Shown: positions 27,965-36,733 of the stretch, piece by piece
How the letters are laid out: every line of letters starts with the position of its first letter
Position numbering within the stretch: the stretch's first letter is position 1
NCBI RefSeq assembly: GCF_001754075.1
Contig: NZ_MIEH01000007.1
Span: 158,021 to 222,020 of the forward strand
Source: Merdimonas faecis
Lineage (GTDB): Bacteria > Bacillota > Clostridia > Lachnospirales > Lachnospiraceae
Reading direction: 5' to 3'
DNA length: 64,000 nucleotides
Position numbers and translations under genes: made by a program
Notes under the pieces: generated by a model
What the model saw: only the letters and a program-made list of their open reading frames with translations
Database searches by the model: none
What the model was told of the DNA's origin: nothing

Positions 27965-28567
27965 CAGGCCATCCCAGCCGCAGTTGAAGAAAGTGGCAAG
28001 CTCATTTACATATTGAATTGCGTGCTCTCTCGTCATATCATGAGCCACCGTTTCAAAAACAGCGGTGAAATAGGCGCTTGTGATCATGTGGTGGAGTTCA
28101 CGGCTGATAGTTCCTTCCAACTTGCCAAGCTGGCGAAGCTGCTCATAATAGATTTCTGTCTGGGCAACTTCAATTTCCACCAGATCATGAATATAAGTTG
28201 CGTATTTTGTTCCTTCTGAACAACAAACCACTAACTTAAAAGCATCGAAATTGTCATAGATAAAGTTAATAAAATTGTTCAAATAATCCGTTGATAGTTC
28301 CCTGCTTTTGGCCGCTTTATCCTCCGGTATTAACTCAAAATGTGCCTGTTGCGCGGCTTTGAACTGTTCCATAAGACTATCTGCGGCCTCAGACACTAAT
28401 GCGTTAAAAAGAGAAGCCTTATCCGGGTAATATCCATAGAAAGCCCCCTGAGTAAAACCAGCTTCTTTAACAATGCCACGAAGGGAGGTCCCCCTAAAGC
28501 CTTTAGCAAGAAATTCTTTTTTTCCAATTTCCAATATTTTATTTTGGGTTGCAGAACACTCCGTCAT
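27950..28567 (-). CDS. TetR/AcrR-family regulator of cassette A
   Basis: 205 residues. N-terminal TetR helix-turn-helix (about 10-55: IGKKEFLAKGFRGTSLRGIV, AGFTQGAFYGYYPDKASLF) and a helical ligand-binding domain. The start MTECSATQ at 28567 has AAGGAG at about 10 nt; the frame to 28600 lacks a site. A perfect 34-bp palindrome overlaps its promoter, which predicts autorepression. It heads cassette A in the same position as the TetR at 51910 in cassette C; the two proteins are clearly diverged. Confidence 0.85.
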   Translation of the reverse strand: MTECSATQNKILEIGKKEFLAKGFRGTSLRGIVKEAGFTQGAFYGYYPDKASLFNALVSEAADSLMEQFKAAQQAHFELIPEDKAAKSRELSTDYLNNFINFIYDNFDAFKLVVCCSEGTKYATYIHDLVEIEVAQTEIYYEQLRQLGKLEGTISRELHHMITSAYFTAVFETVAHDMTREHAIQYVNELATFFNCGWDGLLRLK

Positions 28568-28607
28568 AAAATCACACTCCTTATAACAACCATATAGCAT
28601 ATCCGAG

Positions 28608-28641
28608 TATTATATCAGTGATATATATCACTGATATAATA
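28608..28641. promoter_or_regulatory. 34-bp perfect palindrome, probable TetR operator
   Basis: The palindrome (half site TATTATATCAGTGATAT) lies about 40 bp before the tetR start. A TATAAT -10 candidate on the minus strand (28614-28609) is inside it, so a bound repressor would block the promoter. Perfect symmetry and position make it the best operator candidate for the adjacent regulator. Confidence 0.75.
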
Positions 28642-28742
28642 GCAAACAGCATTCGAAATGTCAAGTCCATTTTTTAAAAAAAAGAAGTCCAGAAATGAAC
28701 TTTGCATAAATTCGTTATCAGGAATTCATGATACCATTTGAT

Positions 28743-28804
28743 ATACCGAATCTTAGATTATACCGAAAGTTTCATATATGAGCTTTATCTAAGTTTCGGT
28801 ATAA
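28743..28804. repeat. Imperfect inverted repeat with TATACCGAA ends
   Basis: ATACCGAATCTTAGAT at the left mirrors ATCTAAGTTTCGGTAT at the right (15 of 16 positions), with a further inner ATTATACCGAAA/TTTCGGTATAAT pairing. It lies in the gene-free stretch between cassette A and the sigma-like gene. No U-run follows on either strand, so it is not an obvious terminator. It could be a transposon end, recombination site or operator. Confidence 0.45.
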
Positions 28805-28859
28805 TAAGAATTGTCCTTCTATAAATAGTGACATTTCAGAGGGTATCCATTCGGGGCTT

Positions 28860-29285
28860 TTAAAGTTTTTCATCTAAAATTTTCTTCAACCGGCGAAGTC
28901 CACGGTGGATACTTTCATGGACCATACTGACAGAAGTACCTTCCATTCTGGAAATATCTGCCATAGAAATTCCCAGGATAAAATGAGCGTACACCCGTTG
29001 GCGCTGTTTCTCCGGCAAAGTAGAAATAGCTTCATAAACACGTTCTTCCTCCATGTGTTGCTCAACAATCTCCTGCAGTGTCGGGGTAACAAGAACAGCC
29101 TCGCACTCAATATTGTTCCCAAAGTCCAGGGAATACTGCGCCTTGTGCCGATATGTACGACGATGATATGCAATTTCTTTCCGCCGGTATTCCTCCAGCA
29201 CATCCACAATCTCATCCGGTAAGTTGATAAAATAATCATTATGATACATTTCCGGGTAGAACTCCCTTAGATTTATTTCTTTCAT
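28860..29285 (-). CDS. Sigma-70-region-4-like protein of a conjugative element
   Basis: 141 residues. The start MKEINLREFYPEMY at 29285 has TTGGAGG 7 nt upstream. The C-terminal half is a sigma region 4-type helix-turn-helix: AISTLPEKQRQRVYAHFILG, ISMADISRMEGTSVSMVHES, IHRGLRRLKKIL. The N-terminal half is basic with YRRKEIAYHRRTYRHKAQYSLDFGNNIE. Stand-alone region-4 proteins of about 140 residues are common in Tn916-like and related integrative elements, where they regulate transfer or excision genes. A leader of about 360 nt with several hairpins lies upstream. Confidence 0.75.
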   Translation of the reverse strand: MKEINLREFYPEMYHNDYFINLPDEIVDVLEEYRRKEIAYHRRTYRHKAQYSLDFGNNIECEAVLVTPTLQEIVEQHMEEERVYEAISTLPEKQRQRVYAHFILGISMADISRMEGTSVSMVHESIHRGLRRLKKILDEKL

Positions 29286-29395
29286 GGTAATCCTCCAATT
29301 TCGATTTTTGAGTGGGTTGATGAGCAAATCGAAATCAGAGGTGGCGAACGACACCTGATATAAACAGGACTGTTTTTATTTCTCGCCCTATATAG

Positions 29396-29660
29396 AAAAA
29401 GGCGCGCCTGCCAAAGGACAGACGCGCACTCATGCCGTTTATTATAGAATTGTAAAAGAAGATAACAGAATATGTCATCTTTTGTCGAACGGAAAAGCCC
29501 CGCAATCCTGTCCTGGATTACGGGGCCTGATACTCTACATGACCGGCATCGTCGAGGCCGGTGGCCTGACCTCGGCAGCATTTCCTCTGTCCTCCTTTCG
29601 CAAAGGAAGGACAGCTAAACTACATCTTTCTCACCTTCCTTTTATTTAGGAGACATTATA
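29396..29660 (-). promoter_or_regulatory. Structured leader with tandem terminators before the sigma-like gene
   Basis: This explains most of the 515-bp gene-free gap 29286-29800. In order on the minus strand: TATAAT -10 candidate (29660-29655); hairpin CTGTCCT...GGACAG whose 3' arm contains AGGAGG (29614-29587); hairpin ACCGGC/GCCGGT (29562-29542); strong hairpin GCCCCG...CGGGGC followed by TTTTCC (29526-29497); a second terminator-like hairpin GCGCGTCTG... followed by TTTTT (29428-29396). The arrangement, with an RBS-containing hairpin and then terminators, looks like an attenuator. An open frame across it (about 100 codons, Arg-rich) is probably not a protein. The rest of the gap shows nothing recognisable. 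Confidence 0.5.
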
Positions 29661-29800
29661 GGAAACATTTTCCAGTATTTTGTCCAGAAACGACCTTTTT
29701 CTTATCTATTCCAAAACATTTTTCGGCAAATATATCTAGCTAAAACCTGTTTTCAACCTTTCCTGGAAAAGCAGCCCCTTGAAACAAGAGGCGGTAAAAA

Positions 29801-30298
29801 TTAGGGTGTCGGATCAAATTTATAACCGATACTGTGGACACTTTTAATATAGTCCGGTATAGTTGCAGATTTTTTTAGTTTTCTTCGCAAGTTACTAACG
29901 TGATTGACGATTGCCTTACGAGAATAAGTCGCATAATCCTCCTGCCACACAAGCTCCGTAATCATCTCGTAAGTGAATACTCTCCTGGGATGCATGATAA
30001 GCAAGGCCAGAATGTCAAATTCCTTGACCGTCAGCAGAATCATCTGACCTTGCACAGTAATAAGACGCTGCTCTAAACAGAAATATAAATCACCTACCCG
30101 GATTTCCGTTAACGCCTGAGCTATCTGCGATGAGATAAAATACTGACCTCGAAAGAATGTTGTACCAGGAACATCAGCCGGGATATTTCCGGCCTCATAG
30201 TCACGTACAAACTGAGCCAGCTCCTTCTTTTGGTTGGGAGAAAGCAAAGCAAACAGTTTTTCACCGATTTGCCTGCCGGAATCCTCTAAATCCAACAC
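29801..30298 (-). CDS. Winged-helix (OmpR-type) DNA-binding protein without receiver domain
   Basis: 165 residues, paralog of the protein at 18005. The N-terminal half (DSGRQIGEKLFALLSPNQKKELAQFV) is shared with it. The C-terminal winged helix includes LTVKEFDILALLIMHPRRVF, VWQEDYATYSRKAIVNHVSN and IKSVHSIGYKFDP. The start appears to be GTG at 30298, directly after the DtxR-like gene stop, so translation may be coupled. The SD-like AGGAGG lies inside the end of that gene. It is the last gene of cassette B. Confidence 0.78.
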   Translation of the reverse strand: MLDLEDSGRQIGEKLFALLSPNQKKELAQFVRDYEAGNIPADVPGTTFFRGQYFISSQIAQALTEIRVGDLYFCLEQRLITVQGQMILLTVKEFDILALLIMHPRRVFTYEMITELVWQEDYATYSRKAIVNHVSNLRRKLKKSATIPDYIKSVHSIGYKFDPTP

Positions 30299-30300
30299 AA

Positions 30301-30687
30301 CTAATTTCCCATGCTATCACCACCTCCTTTGCTCTCCAAAGAATCTTTTATTTTTTGAAAAGATTCCTGGCTAATAACGTGTTCAATATTACAAGCGTCA
30401 TGCTCCGCAGTTTTACGGTCTACTCCAGCGTCTACAAGCCTTGCTGTGAAGAATTGATACCGTTCACATATTTGCTCAGCATATTGTCGGCCTTGCTGCG
30501 TCAAATAAAGAGTACCGTCCTTTTTAATGATATGGCCGGATTTTGTGAGTTCCTTTACTGCTCTGCTTACAGAAGGCTTGCTAACGCCTAAATAGTCTGC
30601 GACATCTATACAGCGAACATAACCATGTTGTTGATGAAGGACTAAGATTGCTTTTAAATAATCCTCCATTGATGAAGTTAAGGACAA
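30301..30687 (-). CDS. DtxR/MntR-family metal-responsive regulator (short form), cassette B
   Basis: 128 residues. N-terminal winged helix (about 5-65: SMEDYLKAILVLHQQHGYVR, VADYLGVSKPSVSRAVKELT) and the dimerisation/metal-binding helices AEQICERYQFFTARLVDAGV, then CNIEHVISQESFQKIKDSL. The His-Asp-Ala-Cys-Asn-Ile-Glu-His segment supplies the usual Cys/Glu/His metal ligands. No SH3-like C-terminal domain, as in MntR and short DtxR members. It would sense Fe(II) or Mn(II) and repress when metal is plentiful. It lies after the ABC genes of cassette B; the equivalent genes are intact in C and destroyed in A. Confidence 0.85.
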   Translation of the reverse strand: MSLTSSMEDYLKAILVLHQQHGYVRCIDVADYLGVSKPSVSRAVKELTKSGHIIKKDGTLYLTQQGRQYAEQICERYQFFTARLVDAGVDRKTAEHDACNIEHVISQESFQKIKDSLESKGGGDSMGN

Positions 30688-30723
30688 ATAGCATATCCCC
30701 CTTTCATAAATAGGTCTTTCATA

Positions 30724-32472
30724 TCAAACAATACTCCAGCCTTCTGCACGCTCACGAATGTTAATAAAACTTCTATAAATGCCTTTTTGCTGGATAAGCT
30801 GATCGTGTGTACCTTTCTGAACAATTTTTCCATGATCGACAACTAATATTTGATCGGCATTTTCGATAGTAGCCAATCTGTGCGCGATAGTAACGATTGT
30901 TTTACCTTGTATCAATTCGCTGATAGCTTGTTGAATGAGATGTTCATTTTCTGGGTCAATACTTGCAGTCGCTTCATCAAGAAGAATAATAGGTGCATTT
31001 TTTAGTATTGCACGGGCAATAGAAATACGTTGTTTTTCTCCCCCTGACAAAGAAGAACCTCCTTCTCCAATCATGGTATCGTAACCTTCAGGCAACGCCA
31101 TAATAAAATCGTGGCAACAAGCCTTTTTAGCTGCTTCAATAATTTCATCTTCGGTTGCGTCTGATTTACCGAACTTGATATTATTTCGGATTGTATCGTT
31201 AAATAAATATACGTTCTGAAACACCATACTAATATTTTTCAGCAGACTATCGCAGGTAAACTCTCGTACATCATGCCCGCCAATTTTAACAGAGCCGCTG
31301 TTTACATCATAAAATCTGGTAATCAGATTGCATATGGTAGATTTCCCACTTCCAGACGGACCAACGATTGCAGTTGTGGTATTTTGAGGAATCTGGAAAG
31401 ACAGATTGTGTAATACCTCTATTTCCCCATATCCAAAGGAAACATCTGTAAAATCTATATTGTAAGAAGCAATGGAAAAATCACGCCCGGCTTCATCAAT
31501 AAATTCCGCATTTTCTATGTTTTCCAGTTTATCCATTGAAGTATCAATTAGGCCAAGCATATGTACAGAATCATTCATATTTTCTACCGCACCAAAAATC
31601 ATAAAGGCAAACATAGCTATCAACAGGAAAATTGAAATTGTTAGATTGCCTTGAATCGTAAAAATTCCTGAAATCAAGATCAATAATACAGAAGCAATTT
31701 TCAGAGCAAATAAATGCAGACAGTTGTTTGGCACAAAACCGTGCATAATCTTTAAATTTATATCTTTATGTTTTTCACAAGCTGTTTTCCATTCTTCAAT
31801 CGAAGCGCCTTCTTGCCCAAATGACTTTACGATTGGCAGACCATGAATGTACTCAAGTGAAGCGTCCGTAATCCGTTCTTGTGATATTTGTTTTGTAGGT
31901 GCATTTTTGCGGCTTTTTTTGCTGATCCCATTTAATGCTAAAGCAGAGAGTATCGCACCTACCAGGCTTGTCAGGGCTGCCATAGGGCAGACAATAAGTA
32001 AAATTATTACAATAGCCAGAAGATTGATATATCCATTTACAATAGCGTCGATCAGTTTCATGCCTTGTAATTCCAGGCTGGATAAATCACCGGTAATAGC
32101 TGTTAGAATATCACCGGTACTGTTTTTGCTGAAATACCCTAAAGAAACACGTTTTAAAACATTACCAATTTTTAATCGTTCTTCGGCAGCAATTTCATAG
32201 CCAATGCTTTCTTGTAATTTTGCTTTCCAGTAAGAAAAGATATATCGGAGAAAAATGGAAATAACAATCCCGAATAAAGAAAGCCATATAATGTTCCATT
32301 CCAGAGAATTTTCTCCGCGAAAGTCAGCAATCACAAGCCCCAAAGTCCATGCAGCAATCACAATAGGTATAGCAGTACACCATACACTGAGAAAGGAACA
32401 CAGACAACCCAAATACAATCTTTTGCGATAACCGCCTGCCCAATGTAATAATCTTTTGATAGAATGAAACAT
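30724..32472 (-). CDS. Cassette B, exporter-fold ABC half-transporter 2
   Basis: 582 residues; the start MFHSIKRLLHW at 32472 has AAGGAGG upstream, and a frame extending to 32505 lies in the partner gene. Six membrane helices (about 15-305), then Walker A GPSGSGKST near 372, LSGGEKQ near 471 and ILLDEATASIDPENE near 490. It is nearest to the second half-transporters of cassettes A and C, with which it shares the membrane-domain passage SIGYEIAAEERLKIGNVLKR and a LKRVSLGYF-type motif. Catalytic residues are complete. Confidence 0.85.
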   Translation of the reverse strand: MFHSIKRLLHWAGGYRKRLYLGCLCSFLSVWCTAIPIVIAAWTLGLVIADFRGENSLEWNIIWLSLFGIVISIFLRYIFSYWKAKLQESIGYEIAAEERLKIGNVLKRVSLGYFSKNSTGDILTAITGDLSSLELQGMKLIDAIVNGYINLLAIVIILLIVCPMAALTSLVGAILSALALNGISKKSRKNAPTKQISQERITDASLEYIHGLPIVKSFGQEGASIEEWKTACEKHKDINLKIMHGFVPNNCLHLFALKIASVLLILISGIFTIQGNLTISIFLLIAMFAFMIFGAVENMNDSVHMLGLIDTSMDKLENIENAEFIDEAGRDFSIASYNIDFTDVSFGYGEIEVLHNLSFQIPQNTTTAIVGPSGSGKSTICNLITRFYDVNSGSVKIGGHDVREFTCDSLLKNISMVFQNVYLFNDTIRNNIKFGKSDATEDEIIEAAKKACCHDFIMALPEGYDTMIGEGGSSLSGGEKQRISIARAILKNAPIILLDEATASIDPENEHLIQQAISELIQGKTIVTIAHRLATIENADQILVVDHGKIVQKGTHDQLIQQKGIYRSFINIRERAEGWSIV

Positions 32473-32474
32473 AA

Positions 32475-34250
32475 TTAGCAGCCTCCTTTCTGTGAAACAG
32501 CCCAATGTTTAGCGCCGATATGTGCCTCCCACATAGTACAGTATAAAGCACAGTTTTTGAGAAGATCGTTATGTGTGCCGCTGTCAAGAATTTTTCCGTT
32601 TTCAAGAACAATAATTTGATTTGCATTTTGAATCGTGGATAAACGGTGTGCAATTACCAATAAAGTTTTTCCCTTTGTTAAGGCAGCGATAGATTTTTGG
32701 ATTTGTTCTTCGTTTTGAGGATCGGTAAAAGCGGTGGCTTCGTCCAGTATAATAATTGGCGCATTTTTCAAAATTGCTCTTGCAATGGAAATTCGCTGTT
32801 TTTCTCCGCCAGATAGTGATTTACCAGCTTCACCAGCCGATGTATCATACCCGTTTGGCAGTTTTGTGATAAAGTCATCACAACATGCCGCTTTTGCTGC
32901 TGCATATATTTCTTCGTCAGAAGCATTGGGATTTCCAAGACGAATATTCTCTTTTAAGGAACAATTAAAAAGAAAATTATCCTGCGTAACAAAACTAACA
33001 AAATTTGAAAGCTGCTTTAGAGGAATATTTTTTATATTGGTGTCGCCAATATAAATAGCGCCATTCGTGGTATCCCAAAACCGGGCGATCAATTTTGCGA
33101 TTGTAGATTTCCCGCCGCCAGACGGTCCTACTAAAGCTGTAAAGCTATTTTCCGGAATTTTAAAATTTAGGTTATGCAGTACAACATCTTCCTTTTGTCC
33201 GGTATAGGAGAAAGTTACATTGTCAAAGGAAATATCATAAGAAGCGGGGAATACTTCTTGCAGGCTGTCCTTTAGGATTTCCATATCCAATAATTCCTTA
33301 GCACCGCTGACATTGTATTGCATAGACTTCATTTCCGTAATAAACGCAGTCGCTTTCATTAGAACCGGAAGTAGACTCAAAGCAAGAACTAAGCAAACAA
33401 TCAATTCAACGGGCGTGATGATTTCAAATTTATACAAAATCAAACCGACAGGAAGTGTTCCCAAAAAAGTAGTCGGTAAGATAGACATGACAAGATTCAT
33501 TGCTTTCCATGAACTTTGAAACCAATCTAATGTAAACCGTTGAAAGGCCCGTATTGCCTCCGAAAATTTTTCATAGGAACTTGTGGTTTGATTAAAAGTT
33601 TTTACTACTTCAATTCCAGATACATATTCTACAATTACGCTATTTACATGATCGTTTGCAGCCATATATGCAGAGTATTTTTCATTGAATCCTTTACCGG
33701 AAACAATCATAGGAATAGCCGCAAAAGGAAGTGTCACCATAGAGGCCAATCCCATGCGCCAATCAATAACGAATAGATAAATGAAAACGATAAGGGCTAA
33801 AACGATATTCGCTCCTAATTCTGGAATCATATGCGCTAACGGGCGTTCAATCCCTTCTACTTTTTCTACCATGATATTTTTTAAGTGTCCAATGGCACTT
33901 CCTGTTACATTGCCTAATGGCGCTTTCATTAACCTATCAGCAATCGCCATACGCAAATCATAAAGAATATGATATGCGGCACTATGAGACAATACTGTTG
34001 AAAGTCCGAAGAATACCACATAAAGGAAGTACCCCAACATGGCTATTCCACACCAAAATAAAAATACCAAAACTGTTGGTGAACCGAAGATAAATAACTG
34101 CATAATCTTATATAGGCAGACATAGGGAAGAAAGCCTCCCATTACACTGATAAGAGAGCAGAACATGGATAAAATCATCTTCCATTTACTTTTAGCTGCA
34201 AATGACAACAAAACAGAAAGCCAATCCGATTTGTCTTTTTTCTGCTTCAT
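32475..34250 (-). CDS. Cassette B, exporter-fold ABC half-transporter 1
   Basis: 591 residues from MKQKKDKSD at 34250 (a GTG three codons earlier is possible). Membrane domain with LSHSAAYHILYDLRMAIADR and PLAHMIPELGANI, both conserved in the A and C counterparts. ATPase: GPSGGGKST near 374, LSGGEKQ near 476, IIILDEATAFTDPQNE near 496. The Ala-Phe-Thr D-loop variant marks it as the same subunit type as 23381 and 47248. Unlike A and C, it is separated from the ECF ATPase by an AraC-type gene. Confidence 0.85.
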   Translation of the reverse strand: MKQKKDKSDWLSVLLSFAAKSKWKMILSMFCSLISVMGGFLPYVCLYKIMQLFIFGSPTVLVFLFWCGIAMLGYFLYVVFFGLSTVLSHSAAYHILYDLRMAIADRLMKAPLGNVTGSAIGHLKNIMVEKVEGIERPLAHMIPELGANIVLALIVFIYLFVIDWRMGLASMVTLPFAAIPMIVSGKGFNEKYSAYMAANDHVNSVIVEYVSGIEVVKTFNQTTSSYEKFSEAIRAFQRFTLDWFQSSWKAMNLVMSILPTTFLGTLPVGLILYKFEIITPVELIVCLVLALSLLPVLMKATAFITEMKSMQYNVSGAKELLDMEILKDSLQEVFPASYDISFDNVTFSYTGQKEDVVLHNLNFKIPENSFTALVGPSGGGKSTIAKLIARFWDTTNGAIYIGDTNIKNIPLKQLSNFVSFVTQDNFLFNCSLKENIRLGNPNASDEEIYAAAKAACCDDFITKLPNGYDTSAGEAGKSLSGGEKQRISIARAILKNAPIIILDEATAFTDPQNEEQIQKSIAALTKGKTLLVIAHRLSTIQNANQIIVLENGKILDSGTHNDLLKNCALYCTMWEAHIGAKHWAVSQKGGC

Positions 34251-34314
34251 ATGAAACACCGTCCCTTCAAAAAAATAGATTGACTGGAATTATCCAATCA
34301 ATCTAATTATAAAG

Positions 34315-35322
34315 CTATTTAGATGTTTCATCTTCTCCACCCGGCCATAACTTCACCGCATGGACAGGAAATTTCCGATAAGATAATGGCGTACTCCCCA
34401 TAACGGCTTTAAAGGCCGAACTAAATTTACCGGGGCTGTCATAGCCTACCATTCCGGCAATCTGAGCGATACTCAAATCATTCTGTTCTCGCAGCAAATT
34501 CGCGGCATAGTTCATACGATACTCTCGCATATATGCAAAAATAGAATTTCCGTAAATAGATTTGAAACAACTTTTCATCGTTGTATGCGGTATATCAAAT
34601 CTTTTGGCAAGATCATCTAATGTATAGTGTTCCGTCAGATTTTCTGTCATTAGACTACGGATTGCCTTAATCTTTTCTACCTGCGTTTTATAGAAATAAG
34701 GCCGTTCTTCTTTTGTTCCGGCCAGCTCTAATGCGTCCAGATAAAGCAAGAGTTCAAAAATTTTTACTTTTAAATAATACTTCTTAATATTGAGAGGTAT
34801 TGAATATAACTCTGAAAAAATATGTTCAATCGCTGGTTCTCCCGGTATAACAAAAGGGTGTTTGCTGTCGCAGTATTTTTTCTGGAGAGCATATAAGTCT
34901 ACTGGAAAATCCCGCATTTCTAAAGGCAGATTCTTTGTAGCCTCTTTCATATCAAACGCAATCGTCACGCCATGAAAATGTTGGGTGGGAAATTCAATGT
35001 GCCCTTTATGATGAATACGTCGGTCTATTTTTAAATCTCCAGCTTCTAAATAGGTATAGGCACCATTGCCCATTTCCTGTTCCATACGCCCCTCTTTACA
35101 GTGATCTATACAAAGCATATCATATTCTGTCTGAAATCCTGATTCACAGAAAGGCATATGAAAGTCACTGTAAAGAACAGAAACACCGGGAAATACATGG
35201 TACATTGTCATTAGTCCATCGCCAGTAGGATCAGAGACTTGAGTTATCATATATTCGTTGTTTTCAATGATTGTGCGGCAATTTCCATTTAAAATTAGTC
35301 GTTTATTTGTTCTTTCCAACAT
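34315..35322 (-). CDS. AraC-family transcriptional regulator inside cassette B
   Basis: 335 residues. The start MLERTNKRL at 35322 has AAAGGAGG 5 nt upstream; the longer frame overlaps the ATPase. The N-terminal about 210 residues form a putative ligand-binding region; the C-terminal about 100 residues carry two HTH units (YTLDDLAKRFDIPHTTMKSC and LSIAQIAGMVGYDSPGKFSS) ending in the AraC signature. YbtA/PchR-type AraC proteins control siderophore uptake genes in other bacteria, which fits the metallophore idea. It sits between the ECF and ABC genes where A and C have none, and it seems to replace the TetR regulator. Confidence 0.82.
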   Translation of the reverse strand: MLERTNKRLILNGNCRTIIENNEYMITQVSDPTGDGLMTMYHVFPGVSVLYSDFHMPFCESGFQTEYDMLCIDHCKEGRMEQEMGNGAYTYLEAGDLKIDRRIHHKGHIEFPTQHFHGVTIAFDMKEATKNLPLEMRDFPVDLYALQKKYCDSKHPFVIPGEPAIEHIFSELYSIPLNIKKYYLKVKIFELLLYLDALELAGTKEERPYFYKTQVEKIKAIRSLMTENLTEHYTLDDLAKRFDIPHTTMKSCFKSIYGNSIFAYMREYRMNYAANLLREQNDLSIAQIAGMVGYDSPGKFSSAFKAVMGSTPLSYRKFPVHAVKLWPGGEDETSK

Positions 35323-35333
35323 ACTTCCTCCTT

Positions 35334-36719
35334 TCATGATTGCAACGAAAATATGTTGGTACACGTTGCATTTATAAATTCTATATCATGTGAAACTACT
35401 AAAATGATATGTTCTTCTTTACCAAGTTCTTTCAAAAGAGAACTTACTTCCATCATATGACGATAATCAAGGCCACTGGTGGGTTCATCAAAAATAAGTA
35501 TTTTTTTACGGGAAAGTATTGCTGTCGCTACGGCAAGCCGTTGCTTTTGCCCGCCAGATAAAGCCATTGGGTGAGAATCTTTCAACCCCAATAAATCAAA
35601 CCGTTTTAAAAGAGCTTCAATCGTTGCAGCCGATTCTGACGGCGCTGATAACTCACATTCGTCCCATACGCTATCAGAAAAAAGCTGATGATTTACATCT
35701 TGCATGACGAAAGCACATAATTTTCTACATTCTTTTAGAGAAAGCTGTTTACCACGAAAAGAGATTGTTCCCGATTTCTTTTTGAGTAATCCACATAAAC
35801 ATTGGCAAAGAGTGGATTTTCCTACGCCGTTTCGTCCAACAATACCTATTATATCTCCATATGAAGCAGAAAAATCCACATGTTTTAAAACCGGATTTTT
35901 CTTATAAGAATAAGAAAGGTTTTTTACAAGCAAATCTGCTTGCTGGGGGCTGAATAGAGATTTCGGTAAATTTAACGTAGGAATTTCGACTGAACGCAAT
36001 CCTAAAGAAATTTGTCTGTCCTTAGATAATGAAAGAAATTCTTTAGGTTTCCAAATCTGCTCAATTTTTCCGTTTTTCAAATATACAATTCGGTCTGCTA
36101 AATCCGCAAGAAAGTATAAACGGTGTTCAGCTATCACAATCGTGTGACCATTTTTCTTGACCTGCTTGATTTGCCTTCGCAGTGTTTCTATGGCTGGTGC
36201 GTCCAGATTGGCAGACGGTTCATCTAAAACAAAAACACTTGGCTGCATGGCATAAACAGAGGCAAAAGCAAGAGACTGTTTTTCTCCCCCAGACATAGAA
36301 AAAATATTCCGATGTTCGAGATGACTGATGTTCAAATCCTGAACAGCCTGAGTTACCCGCATTTGAATCTCCTGCGGCGGAAGCCCTTCATTCTCCAGGC
36401 CAAAGGAAATTTCGCTGTCAGAATCCAGATTGAAGAACTGTGATTTTGGATTCTGAAATACAGAGCCTACGACTTTGGCAAGTTCATACATTTTGGTATC
36501 AGAAACCGTAGTTCCATCAACCCGAACTGCACCTGTTAATTGTTCGCCCGCAGTGAAATGAGGAATTAAGCCGTTAATCAATTTTGTTATCGTAGTTTTC
36601 CCGCAGCCGCTTTCCCCGCAAAGCAAGATAAGTTCTCCTTGAGGTATCGTAAGGTCAATATCTTCTAAAGTATTTTTCTCTTTGGTATAGGAAAAACTTA
36701 CATTATCTATTTCAATCAT
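35334..36719 (-). CDS. Cassette B, ECF ATPase (two fused ABC domains)
   Basis: 461 residues. Domain 1: GESGCGKTT, VFQNPKSQFF, MSGGEKQ (Met in place of the signature Leu), VLDEPSANLD. Domain 2: GRNGVGKST, MQDVNHQLF, LSGGQKQ, IFDEPTSGLD. The start MIEIDNVSF at 36719 was chosen for the AAAGGGGG before it and by comparison with MIQIEDVSF in cassette C. The in-frame ATG at 36737 overlapping the T stop is an alternative. The gene stops 11 bp before the AraC gene. Confidence 0.87.
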   Translation of the reverse strand: MIEIDNVSFSYTKEKNTLEDIDLTIPQGELILLCGESGCGKTTITKLINGLIPHFTAGEQLTGAVRVDGTTVSDTKMYELAKVVGSVFQNPKSQFFNLDSDSEISFGLENEGLPPQEIQMRVTQAVQDLNISHLEHRNIFSMSGGEKQSLAFASVYAMQPSVFVLDEPSANLDAPAIETLRRQIKQVKKNGHTIVIAEHRLYFLADLADRIVYLKNGKIEQIWKPKEFLSLSKDRQISLGLRSVEIPTLNLPKSLFSPQQADLLVKNLSYSYKKNPVLKHVDFSASYGDIIGIVGRNGVGKSTLCQCLCGLLKKKSGTISFRGKQLSLKECRKLCAFVMQDVNHQLFSDSVWDECELSAPSESAATIEALLKRFDLLGLKDSHPMALSGGQKQRLAVATAILSRKKILIFDEPTSGLDYRHMMEVSSLLKELGKEEHIILVVSHDIEFINATCTNIFSLQS

Positions 36720-36733
36720 AAAATCCCCCTTTA

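Noticed and set aside
29282..29581. About 100-codon Arg-rich minus-strand frame with an upstream AGGAGG
   Set aside because: It runs through two strong terminator-like hairpins and overlaps the start of the sigma-like gene; treated as a structured leader instead.
29587..29614. Riboswitch of a named class in the sigma-gene leader
   Set aside because: Hairpins are clear but no known aptamer core was recognised.
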